A DNA stretch of 64,000 nucleotides from Sceloporus undulatus (taxonomy: Eukaryota > Chordata > Lepidosauria > Squamata > Phrynosomatidae), in the NCBI RefSeq assembly GCF_019175285.1, contig NC_056522.1:67660089-67724088 (forward strand), read 5' to 3'. The notes under the pieces were generated by a model. It did not search any database and was not told where the DNA came from. It was given only the letters and a program-made list of their open reading frames with translations. Positions 1 to 13,100 of this stretch are shown here, in pieces. Position 1 is the first letter of the stretch, and each line of letters starts with the position of its first letter. A program made the translations under genes and the position numbers.

Positions 1-559
1 GCAGTTAACTAAACATTGGAAGATTTAAGATTATATACAAGCAGGGGAAGATGCATTATTTGTTGCTGGATATTGGGAAAGGGAATTAGTAAGGTAACAG
101 AATGTTGATTTTAAAGTGTATGTGTTGGAAAGTAACTGTAGAATTGTAAAAAGATACCTCCTTACTTCCCCCCCCCCCCCACCGACACACACATATACAC
201 ACACAAAGATTTTTTGCCACTTTTGTTACAAGATAGAACTTGATGGGGGAACTTCTGCTTCACGGAGTCAAGACTAAACAATACTGGGTTACACAGGTTT
301 GATGTGGTATAAGGCAGCTTCCTATGGTACGGTTTCAGAATGCTAGCTCTGAATACATTTTGTAGCAATATAATCGGGTGGGGTTGGGACACATCCCAGC
401 ATTCTATGTCTCCAAAAAGCAACAGATTCTTGTTCAACATTTGCATGTTTCTAGTAAATAAATAATATTTTGGTTTTAAATTTACATTTTCTGAATTTTT
501 GCACACCTAGACATTCCCCATTTCACTTACAAACAGGGAAAAAATCAACTCTTTTAAAA

Positions 560-900
560 TCTCAGATATCAGGGAGCGCACCATTCTCTGAGCTGTTGGA
601 CTACTGTCCAACAGCTCTTACCATGCAAAAAGCTTTTCCTAATGATTAGTTGGCATCTCATTTTCTGTAATTTGAACCCATTGGCTTGAGTCCTATCTCT
701 GGAGCAGCAGAAAGCAAGCTTGCACTATCTTCCATATGACAAGAATTCTAAGGTTCAAAGGTGGCTCTTATGTATGACTCTTCCCACCTAAGTATACACA
801 ATTTCTGCAGTTGTTTATCATAGGACTTGGTTTCCAGACCCTTCACCATCTTTGTTGCGTTCTGGACATAGGGAAAGATATTATCTAAATTAAATATATG
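560..900 (-). mobile_element. CR1 LINE 3' fragment
   Basis: The minus strand encodes [19 protein letters not shown], matching the CR1 copies at 7.3 and 41.4 kb ([16 protein letters not shown]). The GAGCAAGCTTG...GCTGCTCCAGAG motif follows. It contains a 12-bp inverted repeat at 590-617. Old and diverged. Positions 1-560 hold intron sequence with a poly-C run at 170-181 and nothing else recognised. Confidence 0.75.
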
Positions 901-1007
901 AAGGCATTGGAATAATTTTATATAGCAAAATAGACTCCCATTTTTATTACCCATAATGTTTTCTGCTGTGTCTGACATAGTTATTTTCTTGTTTCTTTCT
1001 GAAATAG

Positions 1008-1129
1008 TTTTTCAAAAAGTGGTTAAATCAGCCAAGTTTGAAGATTTGATATATGCATCTAATGGAAAACTGATCAAGCTCTTGTCAGAGAACCTAATTT
1101 CAAAAGATCCATCTTTTGTGTCACAAATG
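1008..1129 (+). CDS. HEATR1: HEATR1 exon a (first in window)
   Basis: Coding begins with two bases of a split codon (V)[10 protein letters not shown] and ends in [10 protein letters not shown] at a codon boundary. The acceptor is TTTCTGAAATAG and the donor GTACAT. The previous exon lies left of the window. Confidence 0.88.
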
Positions 1130-4100
1130 GTACATGTCCCAATTTACAGTATGTTTTTTTTAAAAAAGAAGACTGTTCTTTAAATTGGTTTAGTTAGGAT
1201 TGTCTATATGCAAACCATATGTTTACAGTGATATCGCCTATTCTCTTCATAGTTTGTTTAATATTGTTGCATCTTTATATTTATGTACAGTGGGACCCCG
1301 GGTTACGAATGTAATTCGTTCCGCGGCGCTGTTCGTAACCCGAAAAATTTCGCTAGCTGAAAAAGCCATAGCCGCTAGAGCTGAAAGCCACGATTCCGTG
1401 TGAAAAAGCGCCGAAAAGCACCAAAAATTTTTTCGTAAGCCGAAAAAAAAAAACGTAACCCGAAACAGTTTTTTCCTATTTATTTTTTTCGTATCCCGGA
1501 AATTTCGTAACGCGGTGATTTCGTATCCCGGGGTACCACTGTACTTTATTTGTACTCGCAGGATAGAAAGTTGATATTTTCACATTCTCACATATTGGGA
1601 GACTGGTTATTGCTTTTAAAACATGTTGCTACCCTTTGAGAATGTCATTTTTGAGGAGAAATGTTTGAATGACATCTTGCACCTAGAGATTCCTCTTAAG
1701 CAGAATGAACATAGCTTGCATTTCCACAGCTGACTACAAAAGTTCACTAATCTCCTGGTGTTTTGGACTGTGACTGTCATAGTTCACTACCATAGGCCAT
1801 GTTGGGAGTTATAGTCCACAACATCGGGGGGACACCTGGTTGCTTACCTCTGAGTGTAGAGAGCACTAAGTTAAATGGACCAATGGATTGGACTCTATGT
1901 AGCTTCATACGTTTGTTTTATTTCTTAAAGCCAAATTTGGTATGTCTGAAAAAATATATGAGAAAAACAGAACAGCAAAGAATTCACTAAAGCTCATGTT
2001 CAAGCACCTTGCAAAATAATTTCTTTCACCAAAATGTAGAAGAAAATCAAATTGTCTTATGTGTTGTGATTCACTTCCAAGGTGCAAGGTCTCATTGGCA
2101 TTGCTGAGAAAGAGTCTCGTAATGTGAAGCAGAAGATAACAGCGCATGTAATCAGCGCTGTTGTTGTCCAGTCGTGTTCCGATAGTTCACAAATGGAAGA
2201 GCGCTATTCATCACTGGCTTTGATGGTCTTTGAACTCTTGAATAGAAAAATGCAAACATTTGAAGACAAGGTAAGGATTTTGATTTGGAAAACCATGATG
2301 GAAGAAACAGGATGAAGCACAGAAAGAGAAGGGACACTTAGTTCTATGTTACATACAGTGGTACCTCGGGATACGAAATACCCAGGTTACGAAATTTTCG
2401 GGATACAAAAAAATCCCATAGGGAATTATTGTTCCGGGTTACGAATGTTTTTTCGGGTTACGAAAAAACTTTTGGTGCTTTTCGGCGCTATTTTACACGG
2501 AATCGCGGCTTTTCCCCATTAGCGCCTATGGCAATTCGGCTTACGAAGGCTTTTCGGGTTACGAAAGCGGCCGCGGAATGAATTATTTTCGTAACCCGAG
2601 GCACCACTGTATTTATCAACAGTTCTAAAAAAAAAAAGGTACTGACAACTATATTCAGGCTTATATTTACAGCTGATGCTAAAGTCAGAAACTTGCTCTT
2701 CTTTACTGCACACTGTACTTCATAGGGTGCAGTTCTCTGGCGTGAGCCTCTATTTGATTGTATATTTGTAGCATTTTTAAACAAAAACCTCACAGAGTAG
2801 TTTACTGTTGTCAGAAGTAACTCATATTCTGCTTTAAGGAATTACAATATATAGGGTTTAGGAAGAATACTGCAGAGTTGGGAATTTTGGACAGTGAGAA
2901 GGGAGATCTGTGTATTTCCAGGGTATTTGCAGAGATACATGTTGAAGTTGTAAGTCAGAGGCCAGCTAAGATGAATACAGTGGTACCTCGGGATACGAAA
3001 TACCCAGGTTACGAAATTTCCGGGATACGAAAAAATCCCATAGGAAATAATTGTTCCGGGTTACGAATGTTTTTTCGGGTTACGAAAAAATTTTGGTGCT
3101 TTTTTCGGCTTTTTCGCACGGAATCGCGGCTTTTCCCCATTAGCGCCTATGGCATTTCGGCTTACGAAGGCTTTTCGGGTTACGAAAGCGGCCGCGGAAC
3201 GAATTAATTTCGTAACCCGAGGAAGCACTGTACCTAAAAGGCATATCTTGAGAGATAGTCTTTAGTAGAAAGGGCAAGAATGAGGAGCTGAAGAAGATGG
3301 CAAGGAGCAAACTTGGTGAGCTGTTCACAGTTTGCACTTTATATAAGTCAGGAAAAACAACAGTCTGTCATAGCAGAGGTGAAGAAAATAAGGCAAAGAG
3401 TGAACAAAACTATATAGATCCTAGGAACTGTATGTTTTTTCTCACTGAAGCAGTAGCTCAAGGAGTGGCACCTCGATCCTGTCCTCTTTCACAAAGCATT
3501 ATCTTCCCTAAACATGCAATATTACATTCTTTTAGTAGTTAAAAATTACATAAAATAACCACAGCTTTTAGTGACTTATGTTGTTTAAATTTGTATAGTA
3601 TACATTGCTTTTTTAAAAAAGTAAATGGAGGCAGAGGAAAAATCGCTGCAGTATATAAACAGATGTATTTTATTTTTTTAGAATTTTCTGTGGGAATATT
3701 CCTCATCTGACAGTGAGCTGTTCTTAGAGGTATTAAAAGCATGTATACAAAAGCTAAATGCTGAAGAGTCTGCTGATTTAGAAAATTTTGTCTTGCTCAT
3801 TGTGTTGCTGAGAAACTTCATCCAAGGCCTGGTCCCTCCAGATTCCTTTTTGAAAGGTAAGTTCTCAGTTGCAGGAGAAACTGCTTTTAAAAAATGGTTC
3901 TTGCCATTGTTTTGCTCGCTGTGGTGCTCTGCATTTGTTTTCTAACGATGCTACTATTGTTTTAATTTTTTTATTTTCCATATTCTTGCACATTTCCATA
4001 TCTATTTTCCTTATTCACCAATATAAATGTAATTGTACACCAACACTTATCCTGTCACATCTTATATAATTTTGTATAATTCCATAAAACCCTTAAATAT

Positions 4101-7100
4101 TAATAAGTCTTGCTTTCCCACTATATTCTTTCCAGCCCTTCCTAAGCCACAATTTTTTCATTACATCCTACAGTTGTAATATATTTTATTATATATATCC
4201 CTAAATATCTTTCCACTTTTTAATATTATTTATCCACATTTTGTCATCTGTATCTTTTTCTTTATATGTTGTATATTTTTACAGAGTAAATATCAAACCA
4301 TGTACGTTAAGATCAACTATCACATTATTTCTCACATTATTCTTCCATGCCTAAAACTGCTACTTTCCCTCATTTCTCTTTCAAAAGAATTGTCACTTAC
4401 TTCTAATGGTCCACAAAATTGTTCAGCTCTTTACTATGGATTCCAATGTTGTCAGTTATGGAAATGGACGATATTCTTAGATTGTGACCTACAGGAAGTC
4501 TTTTTATCAAAGATACGTATAATTCAGCTGCTGATTTCTGCTTCTGTATATTTATTCATACAGATGAGATGTGGTGGAATCCTGAAACATTAAATAAAAA
4601 GAACAAAAACTATTTGTATCTGCTCTTGGGGCTTTTTAACACTCTGGTTCACGGAGCGAGTGAGGGAATCCATGCTGATCATTTTCGTACAATGATGAAA
4701 CTTCTGTTTGAGGTACACTTTTTAGCTATAATCTTAAATGACAACATTGATGGTGATTATTATTCTGACCAAGAAACTTTTGAAATACCAAACTATCTAC
4801 ATTTTTAAAAGTTTTTTTTTTATTTTAAATACTTACATTGCGGTGGGCAAAATGCAGTCAACCATTCCCTCCACCCTTGACCCATAGCTTTACTGTTATG
4901 GTTGATTCCTCCTCCCTTTCCACCTCCTCCCCATTAAAGAAAACAATTTCTTCTCAAAAAGGCAATTTATATAGAGAATGCAGGAGAACATCACCATGTT
5001 TTTGACTCCCAATCTCCTTTAGGCAAGGGGATGTTTTTCGTAATAAGAAATAACTTCCAATGTAGAGCCCTCTCCCTGCAACATTTGTTGGGGGCTTCGG
5101 AAAAGTAGTGAAATCTCCCCAGTTGCCATCCTCCGAAGCAGCGCTATTGTTTTTAAGTTATTTGATGCAAGAGACTGGCAAGAGTTTTTTTTCCAGGGAC
5201 AGCACCATATTTGTGCCCATTGACTACAGCTATTTATTTCCTGGAAAGTCACCACAAACTGGAATCAGTGTATGGATGACCACTTTGAGTAGCTCTTGAA
5301 CACACAGAGATCTTTTAAAGTGTGAGTGTGGATGTTTAAAAGGTACGGGAAGCTGCTAGCAGCATCAGAGAGCAGGGACAGTCCTTCAGTCTTTATAGTA
5401 GGTGTGTTTGGCCCTTAAACCTTTGAAGAAGTTGCTCACCCCTGATCTGTGTGTTACATTTGTTTTTCATTTCTTTCATCCCAAGACATCGAAGTGGTGT
5501 ACTTGGTCCTCCTCCCCATGTATTCTTCACAACAGCTATGTAAGGTAATTAGGCTGAGAGATGGTGACTGGCCCAGTTACTCACTCACCCATTGAGGTTC
5601 ATGCACAGTTAGAGATTTGGACTTCAGTGTCCTAGTCTATTTTAACCATTACATTGAGTACCTAATGAATTAAATGTAGTAGTTTGCCTTTTCAAAGGGA
5701 GAGAAGAACAAAAGCTAACGCACACTCTGTATTCATAAAAGTGTCCCCTGCTTTTTTTTTTTAATTTGAAGGTTCATTTGAAAAGACCAGAGGATCAGTT
5801 CCGATTTTTCTCAGTTTTGTGGACTTACAGTTACAACATCTCCAATCAGCTGAACTTTGCAGTAGATGCTGTGCTACAGACTCGTGCTTTGTATATAGGT
5901 TGTGCAATGCTTGCATCCCAAACCATGCAGACAAAAAGGAAACTGGCATCAACAATGTCTCCAGGTATTTTTCAGGTTTGATTCTAACATTTGCTGTCAG
6001 TAGCCTTGTAGGTTTTTTGAGAGGAGGCAGGGAGAAAATATTTATTTGTTTTATATATTTCTAACATACCCTTTAGGGAATCAGCCCCCACAAGACCACT
6101 TCTATGTGCATGAAAAGTCTCCTGTGACTTAAAATCAGTGCTTAATATTCGTAATATATTCCCCTAGTTTTCCACCAGCTGGTTAAACAATGGCAGAATC
6201 TACAGACTCAATCAATTTTTGGGGAAAAAAAGTTTAGTAAGACCATAAAATTCAAATGCCAAGAACTCTCTGCTATGAATTTATTGTAATCAAGTTGCAT
6301 TCCCCCTGGTTAGGCAGGTAGTTTAGAAGTTAGTACAGACAAACAATGGATATGTAGATGGCGTACATGAGAAGAGAAGAGCAGACAGTAGACAGTCATG
6401 GGCATTTATTCATTTATTCGGAAAATTGCTGAATTTCAAATCTGGAATAAAGGCATCATTCCAGGTATATGCCCCATTAGCTAAAACAAGGGTGAACAGA
6501 ATGTAGCCCTGCAGTTCTTGTTGAACTTCAGCTTTCATTATCCCTCTCCACTGGCTATGTCAGCCAATTTTAGTGGGAGTCCAGCCCTATCTGGAGGGCC
6601 ACAAGATGCCTATCACTATACTAAAGCATTAGTATATCTTGATTTCAGTACAAGCTTGTAAAATGTGGGTTAGACAAGGTAACTGTTACATGGATTTGTA
6701 ATTGGTTGACTGGCTGAACCCAAAGGGTGCTCAACAATGGCTAATTTTCTTCCTGGAGAGAAGTGACCAGTGGGGTCCTACAGGGCTCTGTCCTGGGCCC
6801 AGTGCTATTCAACATCTTTATCAGTGACTTGGAGGACCAAATCTGGGGCATACTTATCAAATTTGCAGATGACACCAAACTAGGAGGAGTAGCTAATACC
6901 CCAGAGGACAGGATCAAAATTCAAAATGACTTGAATAAACTAGAAAGCTGGGCCAAAGCTAACAAAATGAATTTCAACACAGAGAAATGTAAGGTACTGC
7001 ACTGAGGGCAGAAAAATGAAATGCACAGATATAGGATGGGTGACACCTGGCTGAACGAGACTACATGTGAAAGGGATCTAGGAGTCCAAGTAGACCACAA

Positions 7101-10100
7101 GTTGAACATGAGTCAACAGTGTGATGCGGCAGCTCAAAAGGCCAATGCGATTTTAGCCTGCATCAATAGAAGTATAGTGTCTAGATAAAGAGAAGTAATA
7201 GTGCTACTGTATTCTGCTTTGGTCAGGCCCCACCTGGAATATTGTGTCCAGTTCTGGGCACCACAATTCAAAAAGGACATTGAGAAACTGGAGCGTGTCC
7301 AGAGGAGGGTGACTAAAATGGTGAAAGGTCTGGAAACCATGTCCTATGAGGAACGACTCAGGGAACTGGGGATGTTTAGCCTGGAGAAGAGAAGGTTAAG
7401 AGGTGATATGATAGCCCTGTTTAAATATTTGAAGAGATGTCATATTGAGGAGGGAGCAAGCTTGTTTTCGGCTGCTCCAGAGAACAGGACCCAGAACAAT
7501 GGATGCAAGCTACAGGAAAAGAGATTCCACCTCAATGTTAGAAGGAACTTCCTGAGTAAGGACTGTTTGACAGTGGAACAAACTCCCTCAGAGTGTGGTG
7601 GAGTCTCCTTCCTTAGAGGTCTTTAAACTGAGGCTTAATGTCCATCTGTCTGGGATGCTTTGATTGAGAGTTCTTGCATGGCAGAATGGGATTGGACTGG
7701 ATAGCCCTTGTGGTCTCTTCCAACTCTACAATTCTATGACTCAATAGAAAAAGACAATAATGCTAGGAAAGGTAGAAGGCAGGAGAAGGAGAGGAAGACC
7801 ACACGCTAGATGGCTAGACTCAGGCAGATCTCAGGTCTTAACTTACAGGACCTAAGTAGAGCAATGGAGGACAGGGGGTCTTGGAGGGATTCCATCCACA
7901 GGGTTCCCATGAGTCAATGGCAGTTAATAGCATCAACAGACTACCCTGAACACACTTAAATTCAGAAGCTTAACAGGGATTCCACCTCAACGTTTGAAGG
8001 AACTTTCTGTCAGTAAGGGCTGTTCAACAGTGGAACACACTCCCTTGGAGTGTAATGGAATCTCCCTCCTTGGAGGTCCTTAAACAGAGGCTGGATGGCC
8101 ACCTGTTGGGGATGCTTTGATTGAGATTTTCTGCATGGCAGGGGGTTGGACTGGATGGCCCTTGTGGTCTCTTCCAACTCTATGATTCTATGATTTTTTT
8201 ATTTATATTCCTCTCTTTCTCAGTAATATCACGATCTCATAAATATAGGAGATGTCTTTTTCTGAAATACAGCACTTAGTTATTTCAAAGCTAACCTGAT
8301 GGGATTCTAATTGCTGTAAAAAGTGCTTTTACTTTGAAAGGCATCCACAATTTAAGGCAACAGTTAATAACTGCATTGAAAACAACTGTTTCTTATTACT
8401 TGTTACTTTCCAGTAATTGTATCTTTGCTGATTAATTTGGGAAGTCCTGTGAGTGAAGTGCGGAGAGCTGCTGTTAACTGCCTTAATTCCCTGAGTGGAA
8501 TAAAAGAGTCTGCATATCATCCTATACTTCTAGATTTAGTACAGAAAGCTGAGGAGATAACATCTGACCAAACATATGTAATCCAGGTAACCTGGGGGGG
8601 GGGGGATATTGTTGGTGCGTACTTTGAATATGGGATTCTCTGTACTTGTTGCCTTCCAGTGGTTCTTTTTGTCTTGTAGGAGACAGGTTCTCTGGAGAAA
8701 GTTTCAAGCAGTGGTAGTGAACAATATAGTGCACTGGGTTATATGTCTGACTTTCTCTCATTTTACTGGGGCAAATTTGACCTATGATGAGGTTTGAGTT
8801 AGGCAGGAAATCTTGTCTTTTCCTTTCTTTTTAACCTGAAGATCAGGTTGCCATTTGGGAAACCTCCAGGAAACTTGTGAGAAAGGTGGCAAGACATAAG
8901 TTTATCATCACTGCTTCAGGTTAAGGCTTTTTTCTATCTGCCGGACAAACTGAGAAAGAAGTTTCCTGTTGACACTGAAATTTGCTGCGTTTTCTCACGG
9001 CATGGGTCAAATGTCCAAATGAATGCTGGTGCCACTTTCACACCTTCCTATCTCTTGTGCAGCTGCAGTATTTCTGTAGATGTTGCAGCCACACAAGTCT
9101 TTCCCACCCAATGTGAGAAAAAAAATGTGGCAGCAGTGTTAAACCAAGACTGGCGCTCTTGGACTGTGGGATGTTTGTGGCAGTACAAATGGCCTTAGCA
9201 TATTTACACAGTTGTAAAATACAGAAATGTTATTTCAACACAGACATTTATCTCTTCAGTAGTGGAAAAGATTCCTCCATTAGCTGAAAGCTCTTTTATT
9301 TCATCCCCCATTGCAAAGCAATTCTGTTTTTATTTTTATATCCTGATGGCAGTTAAATTTTAGGAACTTTATTCTACAATAAAAAATAAAATGTTTGTGT
9401 GTATTATAAATGAATAAATAAATAATTCATTGTTTCTTGATGTTTTCCACCCTTTTTTTATAAACTAGAGTCTTGGTAAATTGTTTGAGGAGCTACATAC
9501 TCAAACAAAACAAAAGCCACAACAGCAGAAGTTGTCAGAAGCGCTAGGAGCACTGCTTGAATGTGCCCAAAGCAGCAAGTGCCCATCATATGTTGCACAA
9601 AACCTGATGAAACTTCTTCAGGCAGTCAATGGCAAGGTGTGTGAAATATATTATCCCAAGTTTTGAAAACTGACTCATTCAGGCATTTTCTTTTCAGCAT
9701 GATGACTTACATGCCCCTGAACTTATTTATACTGTACTGTAGCAACATTTTTATGCGACACATTACATTTTATATATAGGTCACCTTTCTGAAGGTTTGT
9801 TAAACAATAGTTGATCTTGAATATCTCTATTTTCAGGTAGTGCTTTCTCATCTGTTGCCTGTCATGGATAGATTACTGGAGAGAGTTCTTACAAAACCAG
9901 AGGAGATGTTAAAAAATGAAGCTCTTCTTTTGCATCTCATCCTTGGAAAATACAATGAGCATTCAGCAGGACTTCTTTGCACAAACCAACAGAGTCTAGA
10001 TTTGTTCATCAAAGCTTTACACACCTCACAGGAACTCTACAAAGGACTCTGCACTTTCCAAATGAGAACTCTTGGACAGGTAAGATTGTGAGAACTAGGG

Positions 10101-13100
10101 GTGGGGACTAGAGTGCTCAGTACTGTAATGCTTCACAATGGGTATTAGTGTGCAGAACCATTAAAATGGAAAGGTTTATCTCCAATTTGTCCACAAAATG
10201 TCTCCAAAGCCACTTTCAGAAAACTGTCCCTAATCATTTTTTTACCCTGCAGCTAACTCTGGTCAAGTCTTGAGAGCAGCAGTATTTCTCAGTGGCATTC
10301 TTTAGTGGAAACATCAAGCAGGTGGTGGGGGAACAGGATCCTTGTTGTCTCCAGTCTTGGGACTGGAGTTAGCAATAACTTTACCTATGCAGAGAGAGAG
10401 AGAGAGAGAGAGAGAGTATCGGTATGGAAAGAAAATGACACCAGGAGTGTGTATGTGGTTAGATGACATATGAATGGTGTGGTTATACTCCTGGAAAACA
10501 CAGGTTAACAGCTTGCTGTACACCTGGATTCAGTTCCATGCTTCGAAGCTGAGGTTTTATTGGTGACCAGGGGTTAATTTGAACAGTTAAGGTATGTGAG
10601 CCAGGTAAATCCTTTTCTAGAAATGCTGGTCAGGCCATAGTGATACATGCCTTAGTTATATCCCATTTGAATTATTGTAATGCACTCTATGACGCTTCCT
10701 TTGAAGAATGTTTGGAAATTTCAGTTGATCCAAAAAGTTACAGGGAGATTGCTAACTGGAGCTGGGTACAGGGAGGACACAATTCCCTTGTTGCATCAGA
10801 TCCATTAGCCGTCAGTCTGTTTCTGGGCACAATTCTAAGTGCTAGTTAATACCTATACAGCTCTAGATGGTTCAGGCCCAGGTTATATCTGAAGAACCGT
10901 ACTCTCCCATCTGAGCCTGTCCATGTTTTGAGATTTTTGGGGGGGGGGGGGAGTTCTTTGTCACACTATCACAGAGATACATCTGAACAGTGGACCTTCT
11001 CAGTGGCTGCTCCCTAGCTCTGGCTCCCTTCCTAGAGAGAGTAGACTGGTGGCCCTTGCTATCCTTTCACAAGTAAGTGAAGATGTTCTTGTTTCTGCAT
11101 GCCTTTTAAGGCTGATTGCTCAGGTAGAATGGGCCTTTCAGAATGTGCTGTGCCGGGTATATTTGTTGCTGAATAGTCATGTTTTTACCTATTTCCAGTC
11201 TTTTGACAATTTAATTATATATTTAACATTTGTAAGATGTGACCTTTTGTGCTGTAACTGTTTTAATAGTAATAATAATATAGCACTATTTACAATAATC
11301 TTTTTATTATTAACTTTAGATTACAAAGTCATTCTTTGCTGCACTGCCAGATGGAAAGGTTCAACAAAAGATTTTGGGAGTCCTGTTTGATTTACTTCTG
11401 AATTGTAAAAATCCACACTGTGCACAGATGATCAGCAGTGTTTTTAAAGGGGTAAAATGGTCTTAATCTCTTTGGTTTATGAGAATATCATTCTTCTCTA
11501 AGTGCAATAGGATTATACCCCCATGATGGGATGATTACATTTGCAGTTATTGCTGTCAGCATGTTTTTCCATAGAAATTAGTTAAAGTGTGTATTCAAAG
11601 TATGGAAGAATGAAAATGTAGAACAGGAATTGCAACAATATACAAGGCATTTGGTTGTATGTAAGGAGGGTTATACATTAATAAATAATATTGAGAGGAA
11701 GTTTTTTTCAAACAAGTCCAGATACTCACTTGCATAACATGATGTGTGAAAGCTGATTTTCGTATCCCATCCTTCCTCTGGCAGAGCCTGTTCCTCATGA
11801 TTTGATGGAGCTGCTAAAATGGACTATAGTGTGAGGAGCTAAGGGGTGAGGAAAGGCTGCAGAAAACTGAACAGATACACTTCCTGCTTTCCACATAGAA
11901 ATTATATTCGTCTAATTTTCCAAAATCTTCCCCTTCAGTCCCCACACACTTGGGGTTGATGGAGAAAGAAGATGGAAAAATCAACTTCAGCCCATTCCAT
12001 TCCACCAACCCAGTTTTTCCTTTCAGATAAAGAAATGTAATTGTGTTTTCATATATCTTTGTGTATATAGTACAAATGATTCATTTAAGAGACATGTTAA
12101 TTATAGCATGTTTATTCACTCTTCAAATAGAAAAAGTTCCCATGGTGGCTTAAAAATATTGAAGTAAAATAGTGCTGCCTTCAGGTTTATAATCTGCTAA
12201 AATATAATACAATAAGAAAGGAAATCTGGAAGAAAGGAGGGGAGCAAATTCTAACACTAGTTCAGAATCTCATCAGTTCACAAGGTTCAGCAGGTCATAG
12301 AGCTAGATCTTGGTGCAGTGGAAGGGTTGCTCCTACCTCCACCAGTGACACCTGTGATGGCCATTGGTACCAGAACATGATGGTAGGGTGGTACTTAGCT
12401 GGAGCTGGATCCGGGCACAGTGAAGCATATTTAACCTTTTGATGGCCTCATTAGCAGCTGTATATCTGTCCTCAACATGTATACAGACATGAAGTTGCCA
12501 TATCAGTTGATGAAGGGATGACCATGATATGTTTTCCTACTGAGCCATTAATGCCCTGTGCAATACTCACCCATGTGTTCTGTGCATATTCCAGAACGTG
12601 GAATCTACTCATCTGGACAACAGCTTCTAGAATCCCCTGACCAATTAACATGATGGCTAGTGGATTTCAGGAGCTGTTGTAAAAAAAACAGGAGGGATGC
12701 AGTGGCTTAGTAGTTAAGATGCTAATTCTGACAGTTGGAAGATCGAAAGGTTGGCAGTTCGAGACCCAAGTGCTACATGATGGGCTGAGCTTCTGTCACT
12801 AATCCCAGCTTCTGCCAACCTAGAAGTTCGAAAGCATGCAAATACAAGTAGAAAAATAGGTACCACTTAAGTGGGAAGATAACAGCATTCAGTACAGTCA
12901 TGACCACATGACCACCAGAGCAGTCCTCAGACAACGCTGGCTCTTCAGCTTAGTAATGGAGATGAGTGCTGCTCCTTACAGTTGCTTACAACTAGACATT
13001 CATGTCAAGGGACTACCTTTACCTTTAGTATAAAATAAGTTTTCCAGATTCTGGTGTATTTTGGTGATATGGCCTGTGGTTGACTTGTCCAGCATTCTTT

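Noticed and set aside
162-506. 114-codon open frame on the minus strand
   Set aside because: Low-complexity end (poly-G translated as GGGGK), no family resemblance, overlaps intron and old CR1 sequence.
5000-5330. Resemblance between this stretch and 15110-15330 (TATTTGATG.A...CTGGCA, TTTGAGTAGC)
   Set aside because: Probably one old interspersed repeat family, but too diverged to define ends or name it.
6763-7626. Open frames with reverse-transcriptase motifs as a host gene
   Set aside because: They belong to a truncated CR1 LINE, not a gene.
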